The notes below the pieces were generated by a model. That model was given only the letters and a program-made list of their open reading frames with translations. It did not search any database and was not told the DNA's origin. Of a stretch of DNA of 37,080 nt, positions 1 to 7,942 are shown in pieces. The first letter of the stretch is position 1, and each line of letters opens with the position of its first letter. The translations under genes and the position numbers were made by a program. The stretch comes from Deltaproteobacteria bacterium (lineage in GTDB: Bacteria > Myxococcota_A > Polyangia > JAAYKL01): contig JAFGWT010000360.1 in the NCBI GenBank assembly GCA_016937015.1, forward strand, positions 1 through 37,080. The letters run 5' to 3'.

Positions 1-666
1 CACTTCCGCGATGCGGGCCACCAGGTCACCAACCCCATAGCCGTTGGTGGACCAGCCCAGCTGAATCTGTGCTTCGATTCGATCCCCACCGGTAACCGCC
101 ACTTCACGCATATTCATGCCACCTAAGCGGGCAATTTTGAGTCTCCTGGATTCGGCCATGGCCAGCGCGGCGCGGGCCCATCCGGCCAATTCTTCGACCA
201 CTTCCGAGTCCTGCCAGTATCCGACCACAATCTTGCGATTAATGCGAAGTCGTGCGCCAATGAAGCCGTATTCCCTGTCGCCATGGGCGGACTGGTTCAG
301 ATTCATGAAGTCCATATCAATATCACCCCACGGCAATTCCCGATTGAACTGTGTGTGCAAGTGAGCGAGTGGCTTGGTGAGTCGAGTCAGTCCCGCGATC
401 CACATTTTGGCCGGAGAGAAGGTGTGCATCCATGTGATGACGCCCACGCACTCGGGTGTCGCGCTCGCCGCAACGCAAATCTCCGTTATGGCATCAGGCC
501 CGGTCAGTACCGGTTTCCATATGACTTTGGCCGCCAGCTTGCCGGACTGGTCGAGGGCCTCGGCAATTTGTCTTGAATTCTCGGCGACTTTTTTTAAGGT
601 TGCTTCACCATATAGATGCTGGCTGCCGGTGAGGAACCAGATCTCCTGTACTTTTTGTTTATTCAT
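1..666 (-). CDS. araA: L-arabinose isomerase, N-terminal part (truncated by window edge)
   Basis: Reading leftward from an ATG at 666, the first 222 residues align by eye with bacterial AraA. Visible motifs are the N-terminal GSQHLYG, then [39 protein letters not shown] and NMREVAVT. The enzyme interconverts L-arabinose and L-ribulose in the cytoplasm using a divalent metal. The family is about 500 residues, so more than half of the protein, including most metal ligands, lies beyond base 1. A ribosome site AGGAAA lies about 7 bases before the ATG. The gene is divergent from a LacI-family regulator; the shared 148-base gap holds a palindromic operator candidate. The reading frame is intact throughout the visible part. 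Confidence 0.96.
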   Translation of the reverse strand, partial: MNKQKVQEIWFLTGSQHLYGEATLKKVAENSRQIAEALDQSGKLAAKVIWKPVLTGPDAITEICVAASATPECVGVITWMHTFSPAKMWIAGLTRLTKPLAHLHTQFNRELPWGDIDMDFMNLNQSAHGDREYGFIGARLRINRKIVVGYWQDSEVVEELAGWARAALAMAESRRLKIARLGGMNMREVAVTGGDRIEAQIQLGWSTNGYGVGDLVARIAEV

Positions 667-761
667 GACTATTTTCCTATTCCCGGATGGCTACTGGCGT
701 CGATGAACACTCCGGCTGGAGAGCATGGACGCGTTGCTGTGCTTCCCGACGTTTTCTGCAT

Positions 762-775
762 TGTGAACGATAACA
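762..775. promoter_or_regulatory. Candidate LacI-family operator (araA/lacI gap)
   Basis: The 14-mer TGTGAACGATAACA is an imperfect palindrome centred on a CG step, the usual architecture of LacI-family operators. Flanking bases GCA/TGC partly extend the symmetry. The right half (ATAACA) matches the right half of the site at 12445-12458, read on the appropriate strand. It lies about 40 bases before the regulator's ATG and about 95 bases before the araA ATG. This placement fits control of araA and autoregulation. Binding is inferred. Confidence 0.55.
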
Positions 776-814
776 TTGCGTGAGTCAATACCGGTTTCAT
801 GCTATCATGCAGCA

Positions 815-1831
815 ATGACGATTTCACAGAAACGCCGACCGGCAGTAATGGTGGATGTTGCGCGACTGGCCGGGGTATCACACCAGACAGTTTCACGGGT
901 ACTGCACGACAGTCCCCATGTCCGCGGGGCCACCCGGGAGCGGGTGCTGGCCGCTATCCGTCGGCTCAATTACCGCCCCAATTCCATGGCAAAAGCGCTG
1001 GTTACCGGACGTTCCCGCACGCTCGGGGTGGTCAGCTTCGATACCACACTCTATGGCCCGGCCTCCACGCTGTTTGGCATCGAGCGAGCCGCTCACGACG
1101 CCGGCTACGCGGTAAGCATTTCCAGTCTCCGTTCCCTGAATCGTTCGACAGTTGAGGCTGCTATCCAGCAGTTGCGGGACCAGGGGGTGGACGGTGTCGC
1201 GGTCATAGCACCGCTGCAGGAGGGCGTTGATGCGCTTGGACACGTTCAATCCGATTTTGCCGTGGTGGCAGTCGAAGCTGGCCCTGATGCATCCATTCCC
1301 GTTGCCACGGTGGACCACCAGGCAGGGGCGATGGCTGCCACGAGACATCTCCTGAATCTCGGTCATTCAACTGTCTGGCATCTGGCCGGACCATGCGACT
1401 GGAAGGAGGCGGACGAGCGCATCAAAGGATGGCAGGCCGCACTTGAGTCGGTGGGGGCGAGGGTTCCAGAACTTTTGCGCGGGGACTGGACGCCGCGTTC
1501 CGGATATGAGATCGGTGAAAAAATATTGGAGATGGCAGATCTGACAGCGGTATTTGTTGCCAACGACCAAATGGCTCTGGGACTGCTTCGCAGGCTTCAT
1601 GAGGCGGGACGGAACGTTCCCCGGGATCTGAGCGTGGTGGGATTCGATGACATTCCCGAATCCGCATACTTTACGCCACCCCTCACTACCATCCGTCAGG
1701 ATTTCGCAGAGCTGGGCAGGCGCTGCCTTCATACGCTTCTCTGCCAAATCGAGGGAAAGACCGGACCCACCCGGGTGGTTGTGGATCCCGAGCTGGTGGT
1801 TCGGGATTCGACAGCAGCGCCCAGGAGATAG
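815..1831 (+). CDS. LacI/GalR-family transcriptional regulator, probable arabinose repressor
   Basis: A 338-residue protein with an N-terminal LacI helix-turn-helix (VDVARLAGVSHQTVSRVLH, about residues 13-31), the hinge-helix region NYRPNSMAKAL, and a periplasmic-binding-protein-like effector domain to the end. The domain carries typical landmarks such as VFVANDQMALGLL and VVGFDDIPES, then a TTIRQDF segment near the C-terminus. I chose the ATG at 815 because the longer frame needs a TTG at 776 that lies inside the candidate operator and adds 13 residues absent from the family. It is divergent from araA and next to arabinofuranosidase genes, so L-arabinose (or an oligomer) is the likely effector; that is context-based inference. 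Classical AraR of Firmicutes has a GntR-type HTH; this one has a LacI-type HTH. Confidence 0.9.
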   Translation: MTISQKRRPAVMVDVARLAGVSHQTVSRVLHDSPHVRGATRERVLAAIRRLNYRPNSMAKALVTGRSRTLGVVSFDTTLYGPASTLFGIERAAHDAGYAVSISSLRSLNRSTVEAAIQQLRDQGVDGVAVIAPLQEGVDALGHVQSDFAVVAVEAGPDASIPVATVDHQAGAMAATRHLLNLGHSTVWHLAGPCDWKEADERIKGWQAALESVGARVPELLRGDWTPRSGYEIGEKILEMADLTAVFVANDQMALGLLRRLHEAGRNVPRDLSVVGFDDIPESAYFTPPLTTIRQDFAELGRRCLHTLLCQIEGKTGPTRVVVDPELVVRDSTAAPRR

Positions 1832-1835
1832 TGTG

Positions 1836-1857
1836 ACGCCCTATGGGGCTGGGGCGT
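1836..1857 (+). terminator. Weak hairpin after lacI-family gene
   Basis: Arms ACGCCC and GGGCGT enclose a 10-base loop just after the regulator stop codon. There is no T-run behind it, so it may be a weak or factor-assisted terminator between the convergent regulator and lipoprotein genes. Confidence 0.25.
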
Positions 1858-1963
1858 TCGTCAATAAATGCAAAACAACTCAATTTCGATTCAATTATGC
1901 TGAGAAAAAATTAGAAGCGGTGTGCGATAAACGTGAAAGAGATAACGTCAGATTCTGATTCGT

Positions 1964-2704
1964 TTAGATGTTTTTAGGATCCGGTGGCCACATAATCGTG
2001 CAGTTTTCCAGGATACAGCTCGGTAAACGGTCAGCGCTTTTGAGGTCCCAAACCTCCTGAGTCAGCGCCATTGTAAAATCGTCACAGGTCGACATTTCAT
2101 CGACGTGTTCGACGAAGTCCACGGCGATATCCTCAATGCACTTAACGTAGTCGGCCACTGTCGCCTCGCAACTGGACGTGGGGGCGTTGCAGCCGGGGTT
2201 GTTGGTCCAGGCGCCAGCCACGTCGCTCAAACAGGCTTCCTCTGAGCTGGCACAATTTTCGATGAGCTGCTCATCGGAGTGGGGGCTGCTTGATGTCGCA
2301 TAAGAGAGCCCTTTGTACTTGCAGAAAACGTCTTCGCTGATGGCGGTTGCAAAGTAGGTCCAAATCTCATCGCAGAGCTGAGTCGCTTCATCATCGGTCA
2401 GGGTGTTGAGGACAGTCGAACCGCTGAGAGATGTGAACGAATCCCCATCCGAGTCCGTATCCGAATCGGTATCGCTGTCCGAGTCTGTGTCACTGTCTGT
2501 ATCACTGTCCGTGTCAGTGTCAGAGTCGCTGTCAGAGTCGCTGTCAGAGTCGCTGTCAGAGTCGCTGTCGGAGTCACTGTCGCTATCCGAGTCTGCATCT
2601 GAATCCGAGCTGTCGCCTGTGTCGCCACTCTCAGTGGCGCAGGAGACGATCAGGGTTGAGAACAGTAAAATGCCAATCAGTAGTAGTCTTTCAAAGATGT
2701 TCAT
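1964..2704 (-). CDS. SD-stalk lipoprotein with Cys-rich domain, function unknown
   Basis: A 246-residue protein. It has a lipoprotein signal peptide (hydrophobic core then IVSC, Cys at about residue 22), followed by a Ser-Asp/Thr-Asp repeat of about 60 residues and a compact C-terminal domain of roughly 150 residues with about ten cysteines. The domain begins near [14 protein letters not shown] and ends near PSCILENC. Ala follows the lipid Cys and there is no Asp at +2, so outer-membrane localisation is likely. I use the ATG at 2704 because AGGAGA sits 7 bases before it and the longer frame spoils the signal peptide. It follows the GH51 gene by about 100 bases on the same strand and may be co-transcribed. 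I do not recognise the Cys domain; the pattern recalls secreted small domains seen in Myxococcota, from memory only. Confidence 0.8.
   Translation of the reverse strand: MNIFERLLLIGILLFSTLIVSCATESGDTGDSSDSDADSDSDSDSDSDSDSDSDSDSDSDSDTDTDSDTDSDTDSDSDTDSDTDSDGDSFTSLSGSTVLNTLTDDEATQLCDEIWTYFATAISEDVFCKYKGLSYATSSSPHSDEQLIENCASSEEACLSDVAGAWTNNPGCNAPTSSCEATVADYVKCIEDIAVDFVEHVDEMSTCDDFTMALTQEVWDLKSADRLPSCILENCTIMWPPDPKNI
2440..2616 (-). repeat. Ser-Asp/Thr-Asp coding repeat
   Basis: A low-complexity tract of 6-base periodicity (GAY TCN / GAY ACN codons on the minus strand) encodes the stalk of the lipoprotein. The opposite strand is also open and reads as SES/SVS repeats, which is not a gene. Perfect hexamer runs near 2521-2570 make length change by slippage plausible. 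Confidence 0.85.
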
Positions 2705-2806
2705 GTATACTTCTCCTATCCAGCCATTATTTTGCAAATTGTGGTGTATAAAGGCTGTTCTGGTGTTTTGTTCGCTGGTTAAACGTTTGATATTTCTTCG
2801 TGTCGG

Positions 2807-4699
2807 TTAAAATGCATCCAATGTGAGCATGACAACGCTTTTGGAAGGCAAGGTAACCTTAATCTTCTTGCCACAGGCCACGGCACTTCCTTCATCAAGG
2901 TCCTTGAGGGTCACGACTTCCGGTTGTCCAAAGTCATTGAAGCTGTCCTTTTGCGGGCCGGTAACGACCTGGGCGCTTCTGATACCATAATTGGCTTCAC
3001 CGCTGTCGATTGTAATTGTTACTTCCCGCTCGGCATTCAAATCCACGTTTGCCAGGCTGATATTGACCTGTCCGTCATCGTTAACCGTCGCAGCTGAAGA
3101 AATCACGTTGTAGTTGTGCCCGCCCCCGGACACCTTCTCGCTGCTGATGCTGACTGGTGCATATTTCGCGTTTTTGGCATGGTGGGATTTCATCATTTTA
3201 AACACGTAGTACGTGGGTGTCTTCACCATGTCTGTGCCACCGCTCACGGAGTTGGTGAGAATCAGTGAGTGAATCACATTAACGGACTGGGCCAGCCCGG
3301 CCATCTGGACAATGTCAGCGTTCTTGATAAACACATTGAGCGTCAGGGCCGCAGAAAGCGCATCCATTACTGTACCCTGTTGGAGCCAACTGTCCGCAGG
3401 CTTCCATTCAATTAGCCAATCACCCCATTCGTCTTCAATGATTTTGATTCGGCCGGAGGGATCGCGTTTTTCGATAATTCCCCGAATGTCTCGGATACGC
3501 GGCGCCATCTGACCTTCATCAGCCATATAGATAACATCGTGATACTGCTCTTCGGTGAATCCAACGCAGGGGACGTCGTCGGGGAAGTAGTTGTAATCAT
3601 GAACTTCGATGCCGTCGATTTTGTTGCCGATGCTGTCGAGCATCGGGCCTGTCCACTGGTCTGAACCGGTGGTCCAGATACCGGCTGTGGCGGCGATAAG
3701 ATATTCAACCTGGCCGTCAATGGCATCATAGTTGGCATTGAACATGGCCTCGTAGCCGGATGAGGCATAGTTGTGACCCAGATTGCCGCCGCAGCCCCAC
3801 ACCTCGTTGCCGATTTTGAAATATTTGAGATCGTACCCCAAATCATTTTTCACGTAGTCAATCCATGCCCGGTTGCTTGCCGCGTACTGAGCAGGGGACC
3901 GCCCCACCAGAACGGGCTCTGCACCAACCTCTTTGGCGAATTCGATGAATCGATTTACACCCATGGTATTTGAGGGATTGATGTTGGCTTCCCAGTTAAA
4001 GTTATTGGCAGCACACCCCCCGGGCCACTCGATGGCGCCCACGCCCGCATCCTTGAAAGCTTCGATGATGTCGTTGCGAACGCCTTCGGTGTTCGGGATG
4101 GGTGAGTTTTTGCCTACCCAAACACCGTTGTTGACATTGTTACCGAGGGTTTCCATCAGCAGTCCAAAGATTTCCTTGGCGACCACATGTTCCGCCCCGT
4201 TGACATTAACGCCAACGGTGTTGCTGCTGTCCCCAATGGTGCTTTCTTCGCAGGCCTGGTAATCTGCATCAGTATCAGAATCGGTGTCTGAGTCGGTATC
4301 AGAATCGGTGTCTGAGTCAGAATCAGAATCGGTGTCTGAGTCAGAATCAGAGTCCGTATCGGAATCGGTATCAGAATCGGTGTCTGAGTCAGAATCAGAG
4401 TCCGTATCGGAATCGGAGTCAGAATCGGTGTCTGAGTCAGAATCAGAGTCCGTATCGGAATCGGAGTCAGAATCGGTGTCTGAGTCGGAGTCAGAATCGG
4501 TGTCTGAGTCGGAGTCAGAGTCAGTGTCGGAGTCGGAATCAGAATCAGAGTCCGAATCGGTGTCCGAATCGGTGTCCGAATCGGAATCAGAATTTCCGGA
4601 CGAATCCGAATCGGTATTGGCGGATTCTACGGAACAGCCAAGCGTGAGCAACATGGCCAATAGTAGTAACACTCGAGCACTCAATGTAAATTGCGTCAT
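2807..4699 (-). CDS. GH51-type alpha-L-arabinofuranosidase displayed as SD-stalk lipoprotein
   Basis: A 630-residue protein: lipoprotein signal (LTLGC, Cys about residue 22), an SD/TD stalk from about residue 29 to 145, then a catalytic region of about 480 residues. GH51 landmarks are [12 protein letters not shown] (acid/base Glu near residue 299), the VHDYNYFP segment, and IIEDEWGDW (nucleophile Glu near 424), followed by a C-terminal beta domain. Retaining GH51 enzymes release terminal arabinofuranose from arabinan or arabinoxylan; most bacterial ones are cytoplasmic, so a stalked, exported form is uncommon. The start at 4699 has AAGGGA about 6 bases upstream and directly begins the signal peptide; the in-frame extension to 4861 does not look like a signal. 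Neighbouring sugar genes support the role. Confidence 0.9.
   Translation of the reverse strand: MTQFTLSARVLLLLAMLLTLGCSVESANTDSDSSGNSDSDSDTDSDTDSDSDSDSDSDTDSDSDSDTDSDSDSDTDSDSDSDTDSDSDSDTDSDSDSDTDSDSDSDTDSDTDSDTDSDSDSDTDSDSDSDTDSDTDSDTDSDTDADYQACEESTIGDSSNTVGVNVNGAEHVVAKEIFGLLMETLGNNVNNGVWVGKNSPIPNTEGVRNDIIEAFKDAGVGAIEWPGGCAANNFNWEANINPSNTMGVNRFIEFAKEVGAEPVLVGRSPAQYAASNRAWIDYVKNDLGYDLKYFKIGNEVWGCGGNLGHNYASSGYEAMFNANYDAIDGQVEYLIAATAGIWTTGSDQWTGPMLDSIGNKIDGIEVHDYNYFPDDVPCVGFTEEQYHDVIYMADEGQMAPRIRDIRGIIEKRDPSGRIKIIEDEWGDWLIEWKPADSWLQQGTVMDALSAALTLNVFIKNADIVQMAGLAQSVNVIHSLILTNSVSGGTDMVKTPTYYVFKMMKSHHAKNAKYAPVSISSEKVSGGGHNYNVISSAATVNDDGQVNISLANVDLNAEREVTITIDSGEANYGIRSAQVVTGPQKDSFNDFGQPEVVTLKDLDEGSAVACGKKIKVTLPSKSVVMLTLDAF
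4262..4617 (-). repeat. Long Ser-Asp/Thr-Asp coding repeat (GH51 stalk)
   Basis: About 350 bases of hexameric codon pairs make the longest stalk in the window. Near-identical higher-order units recur (for example a block containing ATCAGAGTCCGTATCGGAATC appears near 4335, 4390 and 4440). This suggests tandem duplication of larger blocks on top of the 6-base period. The complementary strand is open as a spurious SES/SVS frame. Confidence 0.88.
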
Positions 4700-4875
4700 T
4701 TTGGTTCCCTTATTCGTTGCGGACTCGCCAACCCGTGAGTCGGGCAATGCAGCACAAACCTGTTCCCGGGTTAATGAGTCCATAGTCCCTGACATTTGTG
4801 AGTGTATTTGTTCTTCAATAAACGGGTGCATTAAGGGCAAAAAAAAAGATTCATTTTGCAAAACAACAACGGGAC

Positions 4876-4889
4876 TGTTCGGGAACAGC
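4876..4889. promoter_or_regulatory. Perfect inverted repeat upstream of GH51 gene
   Basis: CTGTTC and GAACAG form perfect 6-base arms around GG in the 266-base gap between the GH51 start (4699) and the epimerase gene (ending 4966). It lies about 180 bases upstream of the GH51 ATG on the promoter side. It differs from the TGTTA-type operators at 762 and 12445, so it may belong to another regulator or be chance. A GACTC/GAGTC hairpin near 4723-4742 is also in this gap. Confidence 0.3.
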
Positions 4890-4965
4890 GCATAAACGGT
4901 TTTGTCTTGCTACTGCAGCAGGATCAGGACGTTCTATTCGAGGTGACGTTCCTGGAAAATCAGGA

Positions 4966-6186
4966 CTATTTTGCGGAGAATCGATGAATCATATTGTGGG
5001 TGTATGTCTGTCCTGGCTTAAGGATGACTTCATCACGCCAGGCAGGCACGTTAATGGAGTTGGGAAATTTTTGGGTTTCCAGACAGAATGCCTCGTATTG
5101 CTGATATGTGTGGCCTTTGCCTGTAATCGTGCCATCCAGGAAAAGCCCAGCGTAGAACATGAGGCCGGGCTGATCGCCTTCGAGTTCCATCACGCGACCG
5201 GATTTGGGGTCCTCAACCCGGGCAACTGGACGAAGGGTGTGGGGATCGCCGTTAATAACCCAGTTGTGGTCAAATCCAGCGGGGTTCCCCTCGATGGAAA
5301 CCGCCATCAAATCCTTGCCAATTGCTTTGGGCGTGGTGAAGTCAAAAGGCGTTCCCTTCACGGGAGAGACCGTCCCATCTGCGACGACCGGGTTGCCTGG
5401 CGTATACTGATCGCCGTAAATCGTCAAAACCTGATCTTTGATCGTTCCCGAATCGTACCCAGCCAGATTCCAGTAGGAATGATGGGCCATGTTAATAATT
5501 GTGGACTGATCCGTCGTGGCTTCCATGTGCACTTTAAACTCATTATCGTTGGTGAGTGTGTAGGTCACAAAAGCGGTAACGTTGCCGGGGTATCCTTCTT
5601 CCCCATCGGGAGATAGATATTTAAACCTGATTGATGGAACCTCAGTTGTTTCCTCGGTGTCAACCACCTCCCAAACGACCTTGTCCCAGCCTTTTTTTCC
5701 CCCGTGCAGGTGATAGGGGGCATCATTGGTGGCCAGCTGATATTCTTTACCGTCGATAGTGAAGCGACCATTGTCGGTGATGCGATTGGCCAGACGACCG
5801 ATGGTTGCGCCAAAATACGGCGTTTTTTCAACATAGCCTTCAACGTTATCGTATCCACCGACAATATCCGCGAGCTTTCCATCCCGGTCAGGAACATGAA
5901 ACTCGGTAACGATAGTTCCGTAATTAGTGACTTTCAGTATCAGACCGTTGGCATTGGTCATCGTGTACAGACTGACTTCCTTACCGTCAACTGTTCCAAA
6001 GGGCGCGCTGGTAATTGGCGCGAGCCCAGTGGCTTCGGCCACCACTGTTCCGGCCTGTTGAGCATCTGGCGCTGCCGCATCAGGTGTTGTCTGTGCTGAC
6101 CCGGAGGCCGTTGAACCGCCGCAACTGGCCAGACCAACAGCGGCAAGTATGACCATAAAAGTACGGAAACGAATGAAATGTTTCAT
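4966..6186 (-). CDS. galM: Exported aldose 1-epimerase (mutarotase) lipoprotein
   Basis: A 406-residue protein with a lipoprotein signal ending GLASC (Cys 22), a Gln/Ala/Pro-rich spacer to about residue 60, and a complete aldose 1-epimerase domain. Expected active-site residues are present: His in YHLHGG (about 161), His in MAHHSYWNL (about 236), Asp in GFDHNW (about 306) and the catalytic Glu in FCLETQ (about 370). Cytosolic family members are about 340 residues, so the extra length is the signal and spacer. The enzyme interconverts alpha and beta anomers of free sugars; on the envelope it would act on sugar just released. ATG 6186 is preferred over TTG 6192 because AGGAGA is correctly spaced. 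It lies 21 bases after the porin gene, in one operon with porin and GH54. Confidence 0.9.
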   Translation of the reverse strand: MKHFIRFRTFMVILAAVGLASCGGSTASGSAQTTPDAAAPDAQQAGTVVAEATGLAPITSAPFGTVDGKEVSLYTMTNANGLILKVTNYGTIVTEFHVPDRDGKLADIVGGYDNVEGYVEKTPYFGATIGRLANRITDNGRFTIDGKEYQLATNDAPYHLHGGKKGWDKVVWEVVDTEETTEVPSIRFKYLSPDGEEGYPGNVTAFVTYTLTNDNEFKVHMEATTDQSTIINMAHHSYWNLAGYDSGTIKDQVLTIYGDQYTPGNPVVADGTVSPVKGTPFDFTTPKAIGKDLMAVSIEGNPAGFDHNWVINGDPHTLRPVARVEDPKSGRVMELEGDQPGLMFYAGLFLDGTITGKGHTYQQYEAFCLETQKFPNSINVPAWRDEVILKPGQTYTHNMIHRFSAK

Positions 6187-6207
6187 CAACAAATCTCCTG
6201 TCCTGGC

Positions 6208-7929
6208 TTAGAAAGTGATCTCAGCCTGTATTTTAATTACGTCTACATCGGGTTTTTTGTCAGCGTATAACGGGGGCGTGTTCTGGGTGGCGTCGCTGCC
6301 TTCAATCAATTGCGTGCCCCAGGGCCATTTTCCGGAGATGGTCATCTCATCACCGTAAATGTAGCGGGAATACTGCAGGTAAATGCGCTCGCCGGACAGA
6401 AAGTGGGAAGAGAATGTCAGGCGACCGGTAATGGCGGAGAAAACGTATCCGGCGTGATCCAGATCATAGTTCACTGAATCGTAACGGAGCATGACACCCA
6501 GCCAGTTTTTAATCTGAACTTCGGCGTCCGCGCCCCATTTGAATTGTTTAAGTTTATCCTGTGGCAGTGTGGAGGCTTCCGGTAAATCCCAGCTGGCGAG
6601 GGCCATTAAACCAAACGCGCTGAAGGCAACATCCGGAAGCATTTCTCCCCGTTTTTTATTCAGGATTTCAGAGAGCGCGTTTTCATACATGAAGCCGAGA
6701 TTGAGCATGCCGCCGGTACCGGTGCTGGCATCGAGAGATGTTGAATATCCCATGTAGTTGCGGCTGATTCCCGCACCACCCAGTGAATGCATGACCTCTG
6801 TGCCGCTGTTTCCGAGTCCCCATCCATTCTTTATTGAAATGAAGGATGGAGAAACCCACAGTCGACCGGCGCGGGGCGCATGGAGGCCCACTTCGCCGCC
6901 GATAACCCTTAACTTTGCATCTCTGACTTTACTGTATACGTAGGCGTTCCCTTCCCCCTGGTAGAATTCTTTGGGATCACGGGACCATTGATTACTGTAA
7001 TGGAACCCAACTTTAACGTAATCGCGATATTCAAATCGGACGTGCTCGTAGTGAACCAGGCTGAGATAGGTTTTGGATGCGTAGAGAGGCGATGCACCAG
7101 CACCGAGATAGTCGAATTTACCGTCCCGGCCGCTACCGAATCCCTGGAAGAGGGTCAGCTTGACACCGGAGGCGAAGGGAAATGTCAATTGAAGTTGCTC
7201 TCCCATCTGACGGTATTGCCCCAACGTGAACGTATCGTACTTTTCATGATATCCAAACTTGGGCCACCATGCCCCGGCGGTTAGTGCGACATTGGGTGTG
7301 ATGCTCCCCATTTTAATATCTGTGTCCAGAGTCAGGCGCGCGATACCTGGCGCCCAGCCCGCATCGGGGTTTCTGTAGCCGGATGCCGCCTGTAGCCAAT
7401 ATCCCATCCAGCCCACTTCGGCTTCCACATGCTTTTTACGTGCATAAAATGAGAGCTGCACCCAATCCAGTTCCTGCAGTCGGGTGTAGGCAAAGCTGTA
7501 GTAGTTTGTGTCTACCAGTCGGTTTGGTCCGTATGACAGCTGGGTTTGGGGGGAGCCATCCAAATCATCGGGCGTCTCGCGTTTGCTGATGCCGATGATG
7601 AGGGGGGCACGGAAATAGCCGTTCATTCCAAGTTCCCAACCGCCGGCGTTCCTGTTGAGTTTTAAACCGTCGTCTGAGGCGCCGGAATCGGATGGGGGCG
7701 CTGTGTTGCCGTTCGCCTTCAGGGCAGCCACTTCGGCCTTTAAGGCCTCCAGTTCCGCGCGAATGTCGTCTCCGCCTGTGGATGCGTCAGACGTATCAGC
7801 CGATGTCGCGCTGGTACTGGCATCCCCGTTTGCATCCGCATTGAAGTCTCCTGAAAATGACTGGCCTGCGGCGGCACCAGCCGTAATCCACACCCCTAAA
7901 ACAAGGCACGATTTTAATATTCGCAACAT
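6208..7929 (-). CDS. Outer-membrane beta-barrel porin, carbohydrate-porin-like
   Basis: A 573-residue protein with a Sec signal peptide (to about residue 22, AAAGQ), a Ser/Thr/Asp-rich stretch, a short heptad segment (IRAELEALKAEVAALKAN, about residues 54-71) and then a barrel of alternating aromatic/hydrophobic strands. The barrel starts near GWELGMNGYFRAPL and ends in a terminal Phe (AEITF), the signature recognised by the BAM complex. The coiled coil before the barrel recalls the ScrY-type sucrose porin and the barrel recalls LamB-type maltoporins, but I cannot assign a family with certainty. Start ATG 7929 has AGGGAG 8 bases upstream. It sits 13 bases after the GH54 gene and before the epimerase lipoprotein, so it probably admits arabinose or arabino-oligosaccharides. 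Confidence 0.8.
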   Translation of the reverse strand: MLRILKSCLVLGVWITAGAAAGQSFSGDFNADANGDASTSATSADTSDASTGGDDIRAELEALKAEVAALKANGNTAPPSDSGASDDGLKLNRNAGGWELGMNGYFRAPLIIGISKRETPDDLDGSPQTQLSYGPNRLVDTNYYSFAYTRLQELDWVQLSFYARKKHVEAEVGWMGYWLQAASGYRNPDAGWAPGIARLTLDTDIKMGSITPNVALTAGAWWPKFGYHEKYDTFTLGQYRQMGEQLQLTFPFASGVKLTLFQGFGSGRDGKFDYLGAGASPLYASKTYLSLVHYEHVRFEYRDYVKVGFHYSNQWSRDPKEFYQGEGNAYVYSKVRDAKLRVIGGEVGLHAPRAGRLWVSPSFISIKNGWGLGNSGTEVMHSLGGAGISRNYMGYSTSLDASTGTGGMLNLGFMYENALSEILNKKRGEMLPDVAFSAFGLMALASWDLPEASTLPQDKLKQFKWGADAEVQIKNWLGVMLRYDSVNYDLDHAGYVFSAITGRLTFSSHFLSGERIYLQYSRYIYGDEMTISGKWPWGTQLIEGSDATQNTPPLYADKKPDVDVIKIQAEITF

Positions 7930-7942
7930 GGTTTATTGCTCC

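Noticed and set aside
4262-4617. Possible CRISPR-like array
   Set aside because: The repetition is a 6-base coding microsatellite without unique spacers or adjacent cas genes.
4876-4889. Reading the CTGTTCGGGAACAG dyad as an SOS/LexA box
   Set aside because: Spacing does not match the common LexA consensus and the downstream gene is a glycosidase, so I list it only as an unassigned inverted repeat.
4284-4895. Plus-strand frame reading SES/SVS repeats (also 2403-2810 and 16905-17123)
   Set aside because: Complement of the Ser-Asp coding repeats; hexameric repeats leave several frames open. No ribosome site or signal.
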